Source: CBIHON01 sp966211965
GTDB lineage: Bacteria; Pseudomonadota; Gammaproteobacteria; Burkholderiales; Burkholderiaceae_D
NCBI GenBank assembly: GCA_966211965.1
Contig: CBIHON010000029.1
Coordinates: 1-64,000 of the forward strand
Reading direction: 5' to 3'
DNA: 64,000 bases
In this document: positions 1-8,318 of the stretch, piece after piece
Position numbering within the stretch: the stretch's first letter is position 1
How the letters are laid out: each line of letters opens with the position of its first letter
The notes under the pieces: model-generated
What the model was told of the DNA's origin: nothing
Database searches by the model: none
The model's input: only the letters and a program-made list of their open reading frames with translations
Position numbers and translations under genes: made by a program

Positions 1-20
1 GTTGCGCTTCTCGACTCAAC

Positions 21-54
21 CTTGGCTCCTGTACGGTCAGGCTGAAACTGCTCT
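21..54. repeat. 34-bp dispersed repeat, copy 1
   Basis: This 34-bp sequence recurs without a mismatch at 39435-39468. It contains a short inverted repeat (CCTG, 6-nt loop, CAGG). Here it starts at the stop codon of the tail-specific protease gene; the second copy also lies just 3' of a minus-strand gene. A dispersed intergenic repeat or 3'-end element is the simplest reading. Only two copies are visible in the window. Confidence 0.7.
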
Positions 55-2236
55 ATGGGCTCGCCGCCGGCCCATGTGCAAGTGCCGCACGTGCCGTGAG
101 CTTAGGGGCGGTCTTCAGAAGCTCGACCTGATCGCTGAGAATATGCACGGCTTCGTCCAGCCAGACGTCCCTGGCATCCTTCTGCGCTTTTTCAGCAGCC
201 AGTTCTTCGCTGAGATTAGGTTCGTCGAATCCGTTATCGAGCTTGTTCAGCACGGCTTTCTTCGCGGTGGCGGTTTCGTCCTTTGACGTTCCGCGGCCTT
301 TCTTGCCGCCTTCGGCATCGCTGTCGGCCGCACGTAACTTCAACCGGGCTTCCTGAGCGTCGCGCTCCTTGCGGCGTTCTGCTTCATTGAGGGAAATCAG
401 GCGCTTCTTGCGCAGCAGGTTGAACTCGGCAGCATCCTCCATCAAGTAACGGAAATCCTTGTCCTTCGCGACGCGCAATACGTGGCGGCTTTGCAGCGAT
501 GGCAGCAGGCGTCCGATGTCGCCGGAGGGGGTGTAGCTGGCCGCCGCGATTTGCGTCCACGGCAGCGCGTTGTCGTAACTCGATTCGCCGAAGCTCTCCG
601 TATCCGAAAGAGAGGGAAAGGTGATATCGGGCGTCACGCCGCGCAGTTGGGTGGTGCCGCCGTTGACTCGAAAGAACTGAGCGACGGTCATCTTGAGTTC
701 GCCGAATTTCGGCTTGCCGTCCTGGTTCTTTTTGTCGAAATTGATGACGGTCTGCACGGTACCCTTTCCAAAGCTCGGCTCGCCGATGACGACGCCGCGC
801 CCGTAGTCCTGTATCGCCGCCACGAAAATCTCCGAGGCTGAGGCGGAGCCGCGATTGATGAGTACGCCGAGCGGGCCATCCCAGGCGCGCTTGTTGTCTT
901 TACAGCTGTCGACATTTACTTTGCCTTCAGAATTTCGTTCCTGTACCACCGGTCCCGAGCCGGTAAACAAACAGGTCAGCGCAATCGCCTCATCGAGCGA
1001 GCCGCCGCCGTTGTTGCGCAAATCGATCAATACGCCCTCGACCTTGTCTTTCTTCAGGTCGGTCAGCAAGCGCGCCACATCGCGCGCGGCGCTCTTGAAT
1101 TCCTTGTCGCCTTTTTGCCGGGCCTCGAAATCCTGGTAAAAGGTCGGCAGCGTGATGACGCCCATTTGGCGCGTCGCGGCGCCGTCCTGGATCTTGATGA
1201 CCGATTTTTTTGCAGCCTGTTGTTCGAGGTTGATCTTGTTGCGCACCAGGACAACGAGTTTGTGCTTGCCGTCCGGCCCTGCTTCGGCCGGCAGGACATC
1301 GAGCCGCACCGCCGTATCCTTGGCGCCGCGTATCAATGCCACTACCTCGTCAATGCGGCGCCCGACCACGTCGGTCATGGGACCATCGCTGCCTTGCCCG
1401 ACCCCGACGATGCGGTCGCCGATGCCGAGCTTGGCCGACAGCGCGGCCGGCCCGCCAGGCACCAGCTCTCGTATCGTCACGTAGTCATCCCTGTCCTGCA
1501 GTACGGCGCCGATGCCGAACAGGGACAGCTTCATCGCAATATCGAAATCCGCCGAGGCGCGCGGTCCCAGGTAGTCGGTATGCGGTTCGATCGACATCGC
1601 ATAGGCGTTCATGAATATCTGAAACACGTCCTCGCTCTTGTATTTGCCCACGCGTGCCAGCGAATTGCCGTAGCGCTTGTCGAGGGTGTCCCGGATGAGC
1701 TGGTCCGTCTTGCCGGCCAGCTTCAGCCGCAACCAGTCATTTTTGACGCGCTTGCGCCACAGGTCGCGCACGTCGCTTTCCGTGGCCGCCCATGGTTCCT
1801 TGGTGCGATCGTATTGATAGCTTTCATTGCGCTTGAAATCGAGGTCTTGCTTCAGGAGTTCCCGGGCGTAGGTGAAGCGTTCAACCACGCGCTGCTGGTA
1901 CAGATTGAAAATGGTGAATGGCGCACGCAGATCGCCCTGGGAGATTGCGTTGCCGAGCTTGGTGCGGAGCGGCGAAAATTGGTCGATGTCGGCTTGCACG
2001 AAGAATAATCTGTCGGCGTCCAGCGTGCGCAGGTAGCGGTCAAAAATTTTCTCCGACATGGCGCTGTCCAGCGGCAGTGCCTTGTAGTGATAATGCGTCA
2101 ACACCTGCGCGGCAAGATTGGCTGCCTGCGCCTGCTGCCGCTGCGGCGCCAGCGGCGGCACCGCCGACGATTCCAGTGCGGCGGCCTGGGCGCCGGCGGC
2201 AAACGACAATACAATCCACAGCAATTTGTTCTTCAT
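53..2236 (-). CDS. prc: Tail-specific carboxy-terminal protease (Prc/Tsp, S41 family)
   Basis: Periplasmic protease of 727 residues that degrades proteins with nonpolar C-termini. The start at 2236 gives a clean signal peptide (MKNKLLW..., hydrophobic core ending AGAQA); the open frame continues about 110 codons upstream without protein-like character. Order: Tsp-type N-terminal domain, PDZ domain around residues 245-330 (GGPAALSAKLGIGDRI), then the S41 catalytic domain with the nucleophile serine in RGSASASEI (about 460) and the general-base lysine in SFGKGTVQ (about 490), and a basic C-terminal extension rich in Lys/Arg/Glu. Length and architecture fit E. coli Prc rather than short CtpA. 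The gene stands alone, divergent from a small DUF4440-like gene. Confidence 0.93.
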   Translation of the reverse strand: MKNKLLWIVLSFAAGAQAAALESSAVPPLAPQRQQAQAANLAAQVLTHYHYKALPLDSAMSEKIFDRYLRTLDADRLFFVQADIDQFSPLRTKLGNAISQGDLRAPFTIFNLYQQRVVERFTYARELLKQDLDFKRNESYQYDRTKEPWAATESDVRDLWRKRVKNDWLRLKLAGKTDQLIRDTLDKRYGNSLARVGKYKSEDVFQIFMNAYAMSIEPHTDYLGPRASADFDIAMKLSLFGIGAVLQDRDDYVTIRELVPGGPAALSAKLGIGDRIVGVGQGSDGPMTDVVGRRIDEVVALIRGAKDTAVRLDVLPAEAGPDGKHKLVVLVRNKINLEQQAAKKSVIKIQDGAATRQMGVITLPTFYQDFEARQKGDKEFKSAARDVARLLTDLKKDKVEGVLIDLRNNGGGSLDEAIALTCLFTGSGPVVQERNSEGKVNVDSCKDNKRAWDGPLGVLINRGSASASEIFVAAIQDYGRGVVIGEPSFGKGTVQTVINFDKKNQDGKPKFGELKMTVAQFFRVNGGTTQLRGVTPDITFPSLSDTESFGESSYDNALPWTQIAAASYTPSGDIGRLLPSLQSRHVLRVAKDKDFRYLMEDAAEFNLLRKKRLISLNEAERRKERDAQEARLKLRAADSDAEGGKKGRGTSKDETATAKKAVLNKLDNGFDEPNLSEELAAEKAQKDARDVWLDEAVHILSDQVELLKTAPKLTARAALAHGPAASP

Positions 2237-2336
2237 GCCTATACTCCAAGATAATCGATAAAGTATAACGGTCATTGGCGGGGAGAACGTGTTGCCGCCC
2301 GACTTTTTGTGTATTGGAAACGAGGCAGGGGAATCG

Positions 2337-2714
2337 ATGGACTCGATGGAATCTTTAGATCGTCTGGAAGAGCAACTCAGGGAGCGCGAGACGGCGCTCC
2401 ACCGGCAAGAGGTAAGGGCAAGCGCATCACGGCTGTCCGAACTGATCGATGATGATTTTTTTGAGTTTGGGGTTTCGGGGGCGATGTGGGACAAACGCGC
2501 CGTCATCGACGCATTGAAGAACGAATCCTTCTCCGAACGCTCGATCTCCGATTTCAAAATCACTCTGCTGGCACCGGACGTCGCCCTCGTTACCTATCGA
2601 AGCCATCGCGCCGCAACGGCAGCGCGGCCGGGGGCGGACTCGCTTCGCAGTTCGATCTGGAAGCGCATTTCCGGACAATGGAAAATGGTGTTCCATCAAG
2701 GCACTACGCTGTAG
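2337..2714 (+). CDS. DUF4440 / NTF2-like small protein
   Basis: Protein of 125 residues resembling DUF4440 proteins of the NTF2-like (SnoaL) fold: an N-terminal helix (ESLDRLEEQLRERETAL), then LSELIDDDFFEFGVSG and a C-terminal SSIWKRISGQWKMVFHQGT typical of the family. The start at ATG 2337 is chosen because AGGGG lies about 7 nt upstream; an upstream GTG at 2289 would add 16 residues. Such proteins are cytosolic and mostly of unknown role, binding small ligands in a conical cavity. It is divergent from prc with about 100 bp between them. Confidence 0.75.
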   Translation: MDSMESLDRLEEQLRERETALHRQEVRASASRLSELIDDDFFEFGVSGAMWDKRAVIDALKNESFSERSISDFKITLLAPDVALVTYRSHRAATAARPGADSLRSSIWKRISGQWKMVFHQGTTL

Positions 2715-2825
2715 GCTCCGCTATCCTTGCCCGTGTTTTTCGTCGTCTCGCTCTTATTTCCGTTCCCTGTCGGGCCACGCAGTAGGTTTGTTCACAGCTT
2801 CTGACAGGGCATCAGGGAACCGTGT

Positions 2826-3284
2826 TTATTCGAGTAAGGCTGCTTTCTTCACCGGCTGCTGAAACCCGATCGCGATTCGGTTCCAGGCATTCATCAATGC
2901 GATCGCGAAACTCAATTCCACGATTTCCCGTGAGGAAAAATGCGGCTTGAGTGCATCGAACAAGGCGTCAGGCGCACGGCTTTCTACGATTTCGGTCAGC
3001 GCTTCGGCCCAGGCCAGCGCAGCACGTTCGCGCTCCGAGAAAAAATCGGTTTCACGCCAGGTGACCAAACTGTTGAGACGCTGCAGATCTTCGCCTTGCG
3101 CCATTAAATCGCGTGCATGCAAATCGACGCAATAGGCACAGCCGTTGATTTGCGATACGCGCAAAAATATCAAGTCGATCAACTGCCTGCCGAGGCTGGA
3201 GGTTTCGAGTGCGGTGTTCAGGCCGGACAGCGCCTGATAGGCTTGCGGCGCAAGTGTCGAGTAGGGAAGACGTAGCGATGACAT
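2826..3284 (-). CDS. Carboxymuconolactone decarboxylase / AhpD-family protein
   Basis: Protein of 152 residues with the AhpD-type core: the INGCAYCVDLHARDL segment carries the CxxC-x3-H redox motif (Cys-Ala-Tyr-Cys then His), followed by ERAALAWAEALTEI. AhpD-like enzymes are helical peroxidase or disulfide-reducing proteins. The start at 3284 has AAGGA upstream and lies downstream of an ECF41-type promoter at 3337-3363, which rules out the longer upstream frame. It sits directly downstream of an ECF41 sigma factor, the arrangement established for the COE genes (carboxymuconolactone decarboxylase, oxidoreductase or epimerase) that this sigma group controls. Confidence 0.88.
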   Translation of the reverse strand: MSSLRLPYSTLAPQAYQALSGLNTALETSSLGRQLIDLIFLRVSQINGCAYCVDLHARDLMAQGEDLQRLNSLVTWRETDFFSERERAALAWAEALTEIVESRAPDALFDALKPHFSSREIVELSFAIALMNAWNRIAIGFQQPVKKAALLE

Positions 3285-3336
3285 GAGGATTCCTTGAGTA
3301 GATTGATGATGCCGATTGAATCGGTCCAATCTGCAA

Positions 3337-3363
3337 GACGTTCCGGCATTCGCTTTTGTGACA
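3337..3363 (-). promoter_or_regulatory. ECF41-type promoter of the AhpD-family gene
   Basis: Read on the minus strand: TGTCACA (3363-3357), exactly 16 nt, then CGTC (3340-3337). This matches the ECF41 promoter consensus as I recall it from the literature. An identical arrangement lies upstream of the sigma-factor gene itself. The expected transcript start is about 45 nt upstream of the chosen ATG. Confidence 0.8.
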
Positions 3364-3380
3364 ACTCTCTTCGGCAAGCC

Positions 3381-4244
3381 TCAGGAAATCCCGCGTAATT
3401 TGTCCGGGTTGCGTATCGTATAGATCGCCAAAATATGCGTCTTGTCGGTGACAAGCGAGATGGTTGAATCGAGCCGGCCGTCGATATAGCGCAACAAGCC
3501 CGGCTCGCCATTGATGAGCGCTTGCCGGTATTCTGCACGCGCGCCGAACTTGCGCGCCACCACGTGATACAGCCATGCGATGCGGTCCGCGCCGTGCAGT
3601 ATCCTGTTCACTGACACTACCTTGCCGCCGCCGTCGCCGGCCAGCATGGCGTCTTCGGCAAACAATTCATTCAGGCAGGCGCGATCGCCCGACTTGGCTG
3701 CGGCCATGAATTTTTCCAGCAGGCGCAAATGCGATTGACGATCTACCGAAAAGCGCGGCTTGTCGCGTTGCACCCGTTCGCGTGCGCGGTGCACGAGCTG
3801 GCGGCATGCGGCTTGGGTTTTGCCCAGCATGGCGGCAATCTCGGGGTAATCGAAATCGAATACCTGGCGCAGCAGAAAGGCTGCCCTCTCTTCCGGCGCC
3901 AGGCGCTCCAGCACCGTCAGGAAGGCGATTGAGACATCGCTCGCCAGTTCGATGAGCTGCTCCGGGGTAGGCGGTTCGATCGACACCAGCGGTTCCGGCA
4001 GCCAGGGGCCGACGTAGGCTTCGCGTTCGAGTTTCGCGCTGCGCAGACGGTCAATGCACAGCCGCGTCACGACTGTGACCAGCCACGCTTCGGCGCTGCG
4101 CAAGCCGCTGTTGTCGGCCTCGTGCCAACGCAGATAGGCATCCTGCAGGATGTCCTCGGCCTCGGCGCGTGAGCCAAGCATGCGGTAGGCGATGCCGTAC
4201 AGGCGCGGACGGATCGAATTGAAAGTTGCTGTGTGATTATCCAA
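3381..4244 (-). CDS. ECF sigma factor, SigJ/ECF41 type with SnoaL-like C-terminal domain
   Basis: Protein of 287 residues, longer than a plain ECF factor. Sigma region 2 spans about residues 8-75 (YGIAYRMLGSRAEAEDILQDAYLRW), region 4 about 110-165 (LAPEERAAFLLRQVFDFDYPEIAAMLGKTQAACRQ split over two helices), and a SnoaL/NTF2-like C-terminal domain follows from about 180. In ECF41 the C-terminal domain replaces an anti-sigma factor and tunes activity in cis. The start is a TTG at 4244; it fits a promoter of the same type at 4277-4303, which leaves a leader of about 25 nt. That promoter implies autoregulation. The partner AhpD-like gene follows on the same strand. Confidence 0.92.
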   Translation of the reverse strand: MDNHTATFNSIRPRLYGIAYRMLGSRAEAEDILQDAYLRWHEADNSGLRSAEAWLVTVVTRLCIDRLRSAKLEREAYVGPWLPEPLVSIEPPTPEQLIELASDVSIAFLTVLERLAPEERAAFLLRQVFDFDYPEIAAMLGKTQAACRQLVHRARERVQRDKPRFSVDRQSHLRLLEKFMAAAKSGDRACLNELFAEDAMLAGDGGGKVVSVNRILHGADRIAWLYHVVARKFGARAEYRQALINGEPGLLRYIDGRLDSTISLVTDKTHILAIYTIRNPDKLRGIS

Positions 4245-4276
4245 GCTGAGTCCGGTGTGAGTAAGCTTGAGTTCAA

Positions 4277-4303
4277 GACGAACGAGGTGCGCTGGTTGTG
4301 ACA
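4277..4303 (-). promoter_or_regulatory. ECF41-type autoregulatory promoter of the sigma gene
   Basis: Minus strand: TGTCACA (4303-4297), 16-nt spacer, CGTC (4280-4277). Same sequence and spacing as the promoter of the downstream AhpD-like gene, implying that the sigma factor transcribes its own gene. Confidence 0.78.
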
Positions 4304-4367
4304 GGCATGCGAAATATCGAGCCTTACATAATTGATGGCATGTCCTGTGCTGTCAATAGTGTTTCCC

Positions 4368-5279
4368 TCAGCCGCAATCGTGCAAGACATCGCCTTCGAT
4401 CTTCGCAGCACCGGTGCGGACCAGTTGCGCTATCGACCACTGCGCCAACTCGTCCGGCGGTTTTTTCATATATTTCCGGTTCGTTGCTTCAAGCAGGCGC
4501 AAATCCGCGAGCAGGCGCGGCACCTGCGCCAGCGGAATGCGCTGCTGCTCCAGCAGCAGGAATTTCAGCATCACCTTCACGGCATTTTGCGCATTGCGCA
4601 GCGGATCGGCTGCCAGGTAATCGATGCGCGAAAACGCGGTGTCGAGCGCCTTGCTCACCTCGGTAAACGGCGCGCCGTGTCCCGGAATCACCAGTTTGAT
4701 ATCGAGCCCGGCGATCAGCTCGAGCGTGGCGCGCGTTTCGGCAAAGCCCGATTGTCCTTCCAGTTCCGGGAAGATCACGCCGAAGCCGTTTTCCCACAAG
4801 GCATCGGCCGAGATCAGGATGCGCTCTCCGGGGCAATACAGGATCAGCGAATGCGGATCGTGGCCCGGCGCGCCCAGCGCCTGCCACTCCATCCCGCCCA
4901 GCATCATCCTGTCGCCCGGCCGCAGCGTGTCGTCAAAGCCGAAGCGTGCGCATTGCTGGCCGGTGGCGGCATAAGTCAAGGCTTCCTCGTCCCACGCCCG
5001 CACCTTGCCGGCTTCCGCTTCCGGGATCGTGGTGCGGCAGGCATAGGCTTGCTGCAAGGCTGCGTTGCCGCCGCAATGGTCCGAATGCAAATGGGTATTC
5101 ACCAGCCGGTCGAGCGCGCGTCCTTGCAAGGCATGGGCCACCAGCGCCACGGTTTGCGGCGCGTGAGTCAGGTAGCCGCTGTCGACCAGGGCGGTTTCCC
5201 CGGCGTCGATGAACAGGATGTTGTTCGACGACAGCCAGCCGCGTTCGAACACGCGCATCGAAGCCGGCAAGGAAATCAT
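4368..5279 (-). CDS. MBL-fold metallo-hydrolase
   Basis: Metallo-beta-lactamase-fold protein of about 303 residues. Metal ligands visible: NTHLHSDHCGG (HxHxDH), GAPGHDPHSL, the aspartate in LISADALWENG, and VIPGHGAPF. The long C-terminal helical part (LKFLLLEQQRIPLAQV...) is typical of glyoxalase-II-like hydrolases of unknown substrate. The start is taken at ATG 5279; a TTG at 5312 would add 11 residues but overlaps the preceding small ORF. The ATG lies 4 nt after that ORF's stop, so it is probably translated as the last gene of the 6887-4368 run. Confidence 0.85.
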   Translation of the reverse strand: MISLPASMRVFERGWLSSNNILFIDAGETALVDSGYLTHAPQTVALVAHALQGRALDRLVNTHLHSDHCGGNAALQQAYACRTTIPEAEAGKVRAWDEEALTYAATGQQCARFGFDDTLRPGDRMMLGGMEWQALGAPGHDPHSLILYCPGERILISADALWENGFGVIFPELEGQSGFAETRATLELIAGLDIKLVIPGHGAPFTEVSKALDTAFSRIDYLAADPLRNAQNAVKVMLKFLLLEQQRIPLAQVPRLLADLRLLEATNRKYMKKPPDELAQWSIAQLVRTGAAKIEGDVLHDCG

Positions 5280-5283
5280 TTCT

Positions 5284-5475
5284 TCATCTGGAATGCGAGA
5301 GAACCGTGGCAAACTCGATCAGCACATTCTGCGAACCGCCGCTGAATGTGCTGATCAAGCTTCCGGTGCGCTCCACCAGCTGCGGCGGAAACAGCCAGCC
5401 CGCACAGGGGGGGATCATCTTCGCGCCGCTCGCCGTGCTTGTCGTACAGCCGGGTTTGCATGATGCTGCTTTCAT
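5284..5475 (-). CDS. Small hypothetical protein (63 aa)
   Basis: Unrecognised 63-residue ORF beginning MKAASCKPGC. Three things support it: its ATG overlaps the stop of the isomerase gene as ATGA, its stop is 4 nt before the ATG of the metallo-hydrolase gene, and its third codon positions are strongly G/C. It has three cysteines (6, 10, 24) and no membrane segment. A 13-bp perfect inverted repeat lies inside it, so the DNA could instead act as an intercistronic hairpin. No function can be proposed. Confidence 0.45.
   Translation of the reverse strand: MKAASCKPGCTTSTASGAKMIPPCAGWLFPPQLVERTGSLISTFSGGSQNVLIEFATVLSHSR
5317..5356. repeat. 13-bp perfect inverted repeat
   Basis: GATCAGCACATTC at 5317-5329 and its exact complement at 5344-5356, with a 14-nt loop. 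It sits in the small ORF just ahead of the metallo-hydrolase start, where a hairpin could modulate expression or mRNA stability. There is no U-run, so it is not a typical terminator. Confidence 0.6.
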
Positions 5476-6107
5476 TTCTTGGCTGGCTCTCGCTGTATGC
5501 CCGGCGGCAGGGTCCGGGCGTCGCGTAATTGGTCCGACTGGAAAAATGGATCGCCTCGCAGATATGCGCTCAGCATGTCGGTCGCATCCAGGCCCCAGAA
5601 ACAGCGATTATCCACGACCGCGGTCGGTACGCCGAAAACGCCGGCCGCGATCGCCTGTTCGCCATTGCTGCGCAATTGTGCCTTGAGCTCTGCCGTATCC
5701 AATTGGGCCGATGCGGCCCCCAATTCGTGCAGCAAGCCTTCCCAGTGCTGTGTCTCGGCCGGTAACTTCCCTTCGCGCCAGACGTAGCGAAACAGGCGCT
5801 GCACCACCTCCGGGGTCGGGCCGAGCGCCAAGCACAGGCGCAGCAAGGGCAGGGGATTGAAAGGATGGGAGGCAGGCATCGTCAACGGTATGCCATGCTT
5901 GTGCGCCAGCCACGCACAGTGCTCGTAAGTCCAGCGGCGCTTGGGGACGATTTCGGCCGGGCCCTTGTTGTCCCAATGGTTGAGAAGTGCGGCGAACAGC
6001 ACCGGCTTGTAGTGGATGTCGACAGTTGGCGGCAACGTATGCAGCAACTCGCTTTGCAGATAGGAAAAGGGGGAGATGAAGTCGAAGTACCAATCCAGTT
6101 TGTTCAT
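5472..6107 (-). CDS. 2-hydroxychromene-2-carboxylate isomerase / DsbA-family thiol oxidoreductase
   Basis: Protein of 211 residues of the DsbA-like kappa-class GST/HCCA-isomerase family: starts LDWYFDFISPFSYLQSELL (thioredoxin fold with serine instead of CxxC), contains KRRWTYEHCAWLA, and the cis-proline segment GVFGVPTAVVDNRCFWGLD. Known members isomerise 2-hydroxychromene-2-carboxylate in naphthalene degradation or act on GSH conjugates; no other aromatic-degradation gene is nearby, so the substrate is unknown. The start at 6107 has AAGGA 9 nt upstream. The stop overlaps the next ORF (ATGA). Confidence 0.88.
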   Translation of the reverse strand: MNKLDWYFDFISPFSYLQSELLHTLPPTVDIHYKPVLFAALLNHWDNKGPAEIVPKRRWTYEHCAWLAHKHGIPLTMPASHPFNPLPLLRLCLALGPTPEVVQRLFRYVWREGKLPAETQHWEGLLHELGAASAQLDTAELKAQLRSNGEQAIAAGVFGVPTAVVDNRCFWGLDATDMLSAYLRGDPFFQSDQLRDARTLPPGIQREPAKK

Positions 6108-6186
6108 GGCGTTGTTCCTTTTTCCGCTTCTCTTGTGGCAGGAAGAAGGGCGGAGCGAGTACGTGCCTCGGACCCTGAACAGGTTC

Positions 6187-6441
6187 TCAGTCGAAGCATT
6201 TTTCCATCCGCGCTTTGATCTCCACCCATACCCCGCGCTTGAACGATTCCGTCGCGCTGCCCCATTGCACGATCTCATCGATGGTGCGGAAGCACCCCTC
6301 GCACCAACCCGACTGCGGGTTCATCCTGCAGACATTGATGCAAGGCGAAGGGACCGCTCCCATGTCGCGATCCGGATCGTAATCGAGCAACACCGAGGCA
6401 TTCGTTTGCTTATTCCTCATCGATTCATCATCGCGCTTCAT
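6187..6441 (-). CDS. DUF1289 small cysteine-rich protein
   Basis: 84-residue protein with the DUF1289 signature: PSPCINVCRMNPQSGWCEGC followed by FRTIDEIVQW. Four cysteines (CxxxC...CxxC) suggest a metal or Fe-S site; function unknown. The start codon overlaps the stop of the thioesterase gene as ATGA, indicating translational coupling. Confidence 0.88.
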   Translation of the reverse strand: MKRDDESMRNKQTNASVLLDYDPDRDMGAVPSPCINVCRMNPQSGWCEGCFRTIDEIVQWGSATESFKRGVWVEIKARMEKCFD

Positions 6442-6887
6442 TTCAAACTCGACGGCAAGACTGCGAAGTCATCGGTATGCGACAGTGCCCGCAGCGCGGC
6501 GAGCAAGCCTTCCGGCGGCGCAATCAATTTCCTCTGCGCCAGGTCGAGCCAGCCGACCCAGCTGCTGACCTTGGCCACGGCCTTGCCATCCGGGCGCGAA
6601 AACCGGTTCACCACGCAAAAGCGCGAGCCGTCCTCGGACAGGCCGGCGAGTTCCATGCCGACATTGACCTCTTCCAGCAGATTGACTTCCTTGAAGTAAT
6701 TGATCTCGTCCTTCATCACCACCGGCCCGATGCGCCGCTTGATGAATTCGGACATCGGAAATCCGTACGAGGCAAAGTACAGCATGCGCGCATCGGCCGA
6801 CTTGTCCAGATAGGCGGTATTGCGCATGTGCGAATTGAAATCCATGTCGCCCCAGCCGGCGCGCATCGTTTGTACAAAAGGCTCCAT
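6438..6887 (-). CDS. Acyl-CoA thioesterase, 4HBT hot-dog fold
   Basis: 149-residue hot-dog thioesterase: GWGDMDFNSHMRNTAYLDKSADAR contains the 4HBT active-site region (D-x-D/N-x-x-x-H), followed by KDEINYFKEVNLLEEVNVGMEL. Such enzymes hydrolyse acyl-CoA thioesters in the cytosol. The start at 6887 has AAGGA upstream. First gene of an apparent operon with the DUF1289 gene, isomerase, small ORF and metallo-hydrolase. Confidence 0.87.
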   Translation of the reverse strand: MEPFVQTMRAGWGDMDFNSHMRNTAYLDKSADARMLYFASYGFPMSEFIKRRIGPVVMKDEINYFKEVNLLEEVNVGMELAGLSEDGSRFCVVNRFSRPDGKAVAKVSSWVGWLDLAQRKLIAPPEGLLAALRALSHTDDFAVLPSSLK

Positions 6888-6927
6888 GCTTATTGTCCTT
6901 GGCTCGAAATGAAGGGTGCCGACCGGT

Positions 6928-7563
6928 TCAGATCGCATCCCTCGAAGAAAAAATCAGCTTCAGTCCGAGCAAGCCCATTACACCGCCTGCGACGCGATCG
7001 GTCCGGGCCTTGAACTTCAGGTAAGCGCTGCGCGGAGAGGCCGACGAGAGCAGCAGCGCGACGATCAGGTACCAGCCCGCTTCCAGTACGAATACCAGCG
7101 GCACCAAGGACAGCATCAGGCCGGCCGGCACTTCGCGCGGCAGCAGGGCGGCGAAGATGCTGCCGTACTGCACCACCGCCTTCGGATTGCTCAGCATCGT
7201 GCCGAGACCGAGCATGAAAGACCTGCGCCATGAGCATTGCTGCCCCTGTGCGTCATCGGCCAGCACCAGCGGATCGGCCGCGCCGCGCCAGATGCGCAGC
7301 GCCAGGTAAACCAGGTAAGCGCCGCCGGCGATTTTAAGCGCAGCGTACAGCCAAGGCACGCTCGCCAGTACCGCATGCAATCCGAACAGCACCAGCGCCG
7401 CAAAGGACGCCGCACCCAGGCCCATGCCGAGCGCGGCGGCAACGCCATTGCGGCGCGATACGGCCACTGCGGTTTGCGCGACAAAAACAAAACTGGGGCC
7501 GGGACTGATCACTCCGGCCAGCAGCGCGCCGAGGATACCGCCGATTGCAAGCAGGGATTCCAT
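6928..7563 (-). CDS. LysE/RhtB-family amino-acid exporter
   Basis: 211-residue inner-membrane protein with six predicted hydrophobic segments and LysE/RhtB landmarks: GVISPGPSFVFVAQTAV near the N-terminus, GGAYLVYLALRIW, and LGTMLSNPKAVVQYGS. Members export amino acids or homoserine-like compounds by proton exchange; substrate not predictable. Start at 7563 with AAGGAA upstream. The downstream thioesterase begins 41 nt beyond its stop. Confidence 0.9.
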   Translation of the reverse strand: MESLLAIGGILGALLAGVISPGPSFVFVAQTAVAVSRRNGVAAALGMGLGAASFAALVLFGLHAVLASVPWLYAALKIAGGAYLVYLALRIWRGAADPLVLADDAQGQQCSWRRSFMLGLGTMLSNPKAVVQYGSIFAALLPREVPAGLMLSLVPLVFVLEAGWYLIVALLLSSASPRSAYLKFKARTDRVAGGVMGLLGLKLIFSSRDAI

Positions 7564-7604
7564 GCGATTCCTTTCGGGATGGGTGATGCAGGTTGCCTAT
7601 GCTC

Positions 7605-8249
7605 TCATACTTGCCGGTTGAGCGCTTGCGCCACCGTTTTATAGATCGCTTCGGCAAACTGGCGGTGCTGCAACTCGTCCAGATGCACGCCATCCACACT
7701 GCTCGGAGCGATCGCTTGCGCGGCATCGAAGAACAGGCAGCCGCGTTCCGCCGCCACGCGTTGGTACCAGTGCGCGAACTGTTCCGATTTCGGTTCGGCA
7801 CCGCGGAATTTTTCTTCCATCGTGCCGCACGGCCGGATGACGCGCGGCGGCGCTACCAGCAGCACCGGGGGCGGCGTTTGCATCGGCTCGATGCGGCTGG
7901 TCTGCAGTACATCGAGCAAGGCTGCCACGCCGAGCGAGGACTCATATGCACCGACGCCATACATGTGTTGCAGATCGTTGGTGCCCAGGAACAGGATGAG
8001 CAGATCGAAGGGCGCATGCGATTGCAGGATCGGCAGGAACAGCTCGCGCCCGTTTCGTTTCGGACGGAAGGGATCTTCCCAGGCGGTGGTGCGGCCGTTC
8101 AGGCATTCCTCGATCACCCGCACCTCGGGGCCCAGCAAATGCTGCAGGATGCCGGGCCAGCGCTTGTCGAACGCATGCCGGTTGCGAGTGCCGGGCACGA
8201 TGCCCCAGGACATGGAATCGCCGTAGCAGAGAATGTGCTTGGTGTTCAA
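7605..8249 (-). CDS. SGNH/GDSL-family hydrolase
   Basis: 214-residue SGNH hydrolase: block I CYGDSMSWG (nucleophile Ser), Gly in ECLNGRTT, block III FLGTNDLQH, and block V DGVHLDELQH (Asp/His). Resembles cytosolic arylesterases/acetylxylan-esterase-like SGNH enzymes; no signal peptide. Starts with TTG at 8249, supported by AAGGAG 8 nt upstream and no alternative ATG before the conserved block. Confidence 0.88.
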   Translation of the reverse strand: MNTKHILCYGDSMSWGIVPGTRNRHAFDKRWPGILQHLLGPEVRVIEECLNGRTTAWEDPFRPKRNGRELFLPILQSHAPFDLLILFLGTNDLQHMYGVGAYESSLGVAALLDVLQTSRIEPMQTPPPVLLVAPPRVIRPCGTMEEKFRGAEPKSEQFAHWYQRVAAERGCLFFDAAQAIAPSSVDGVHLDELQHRQFAEAIYKTVAQALNRQV

Positions 8250-8318
8250 AATTTTCTCTCCTTCTTCTTGGGTTGGAAAATGATCTTGTGTTGGCTTCCA
8301 TATGCGGCACGACTTCGT

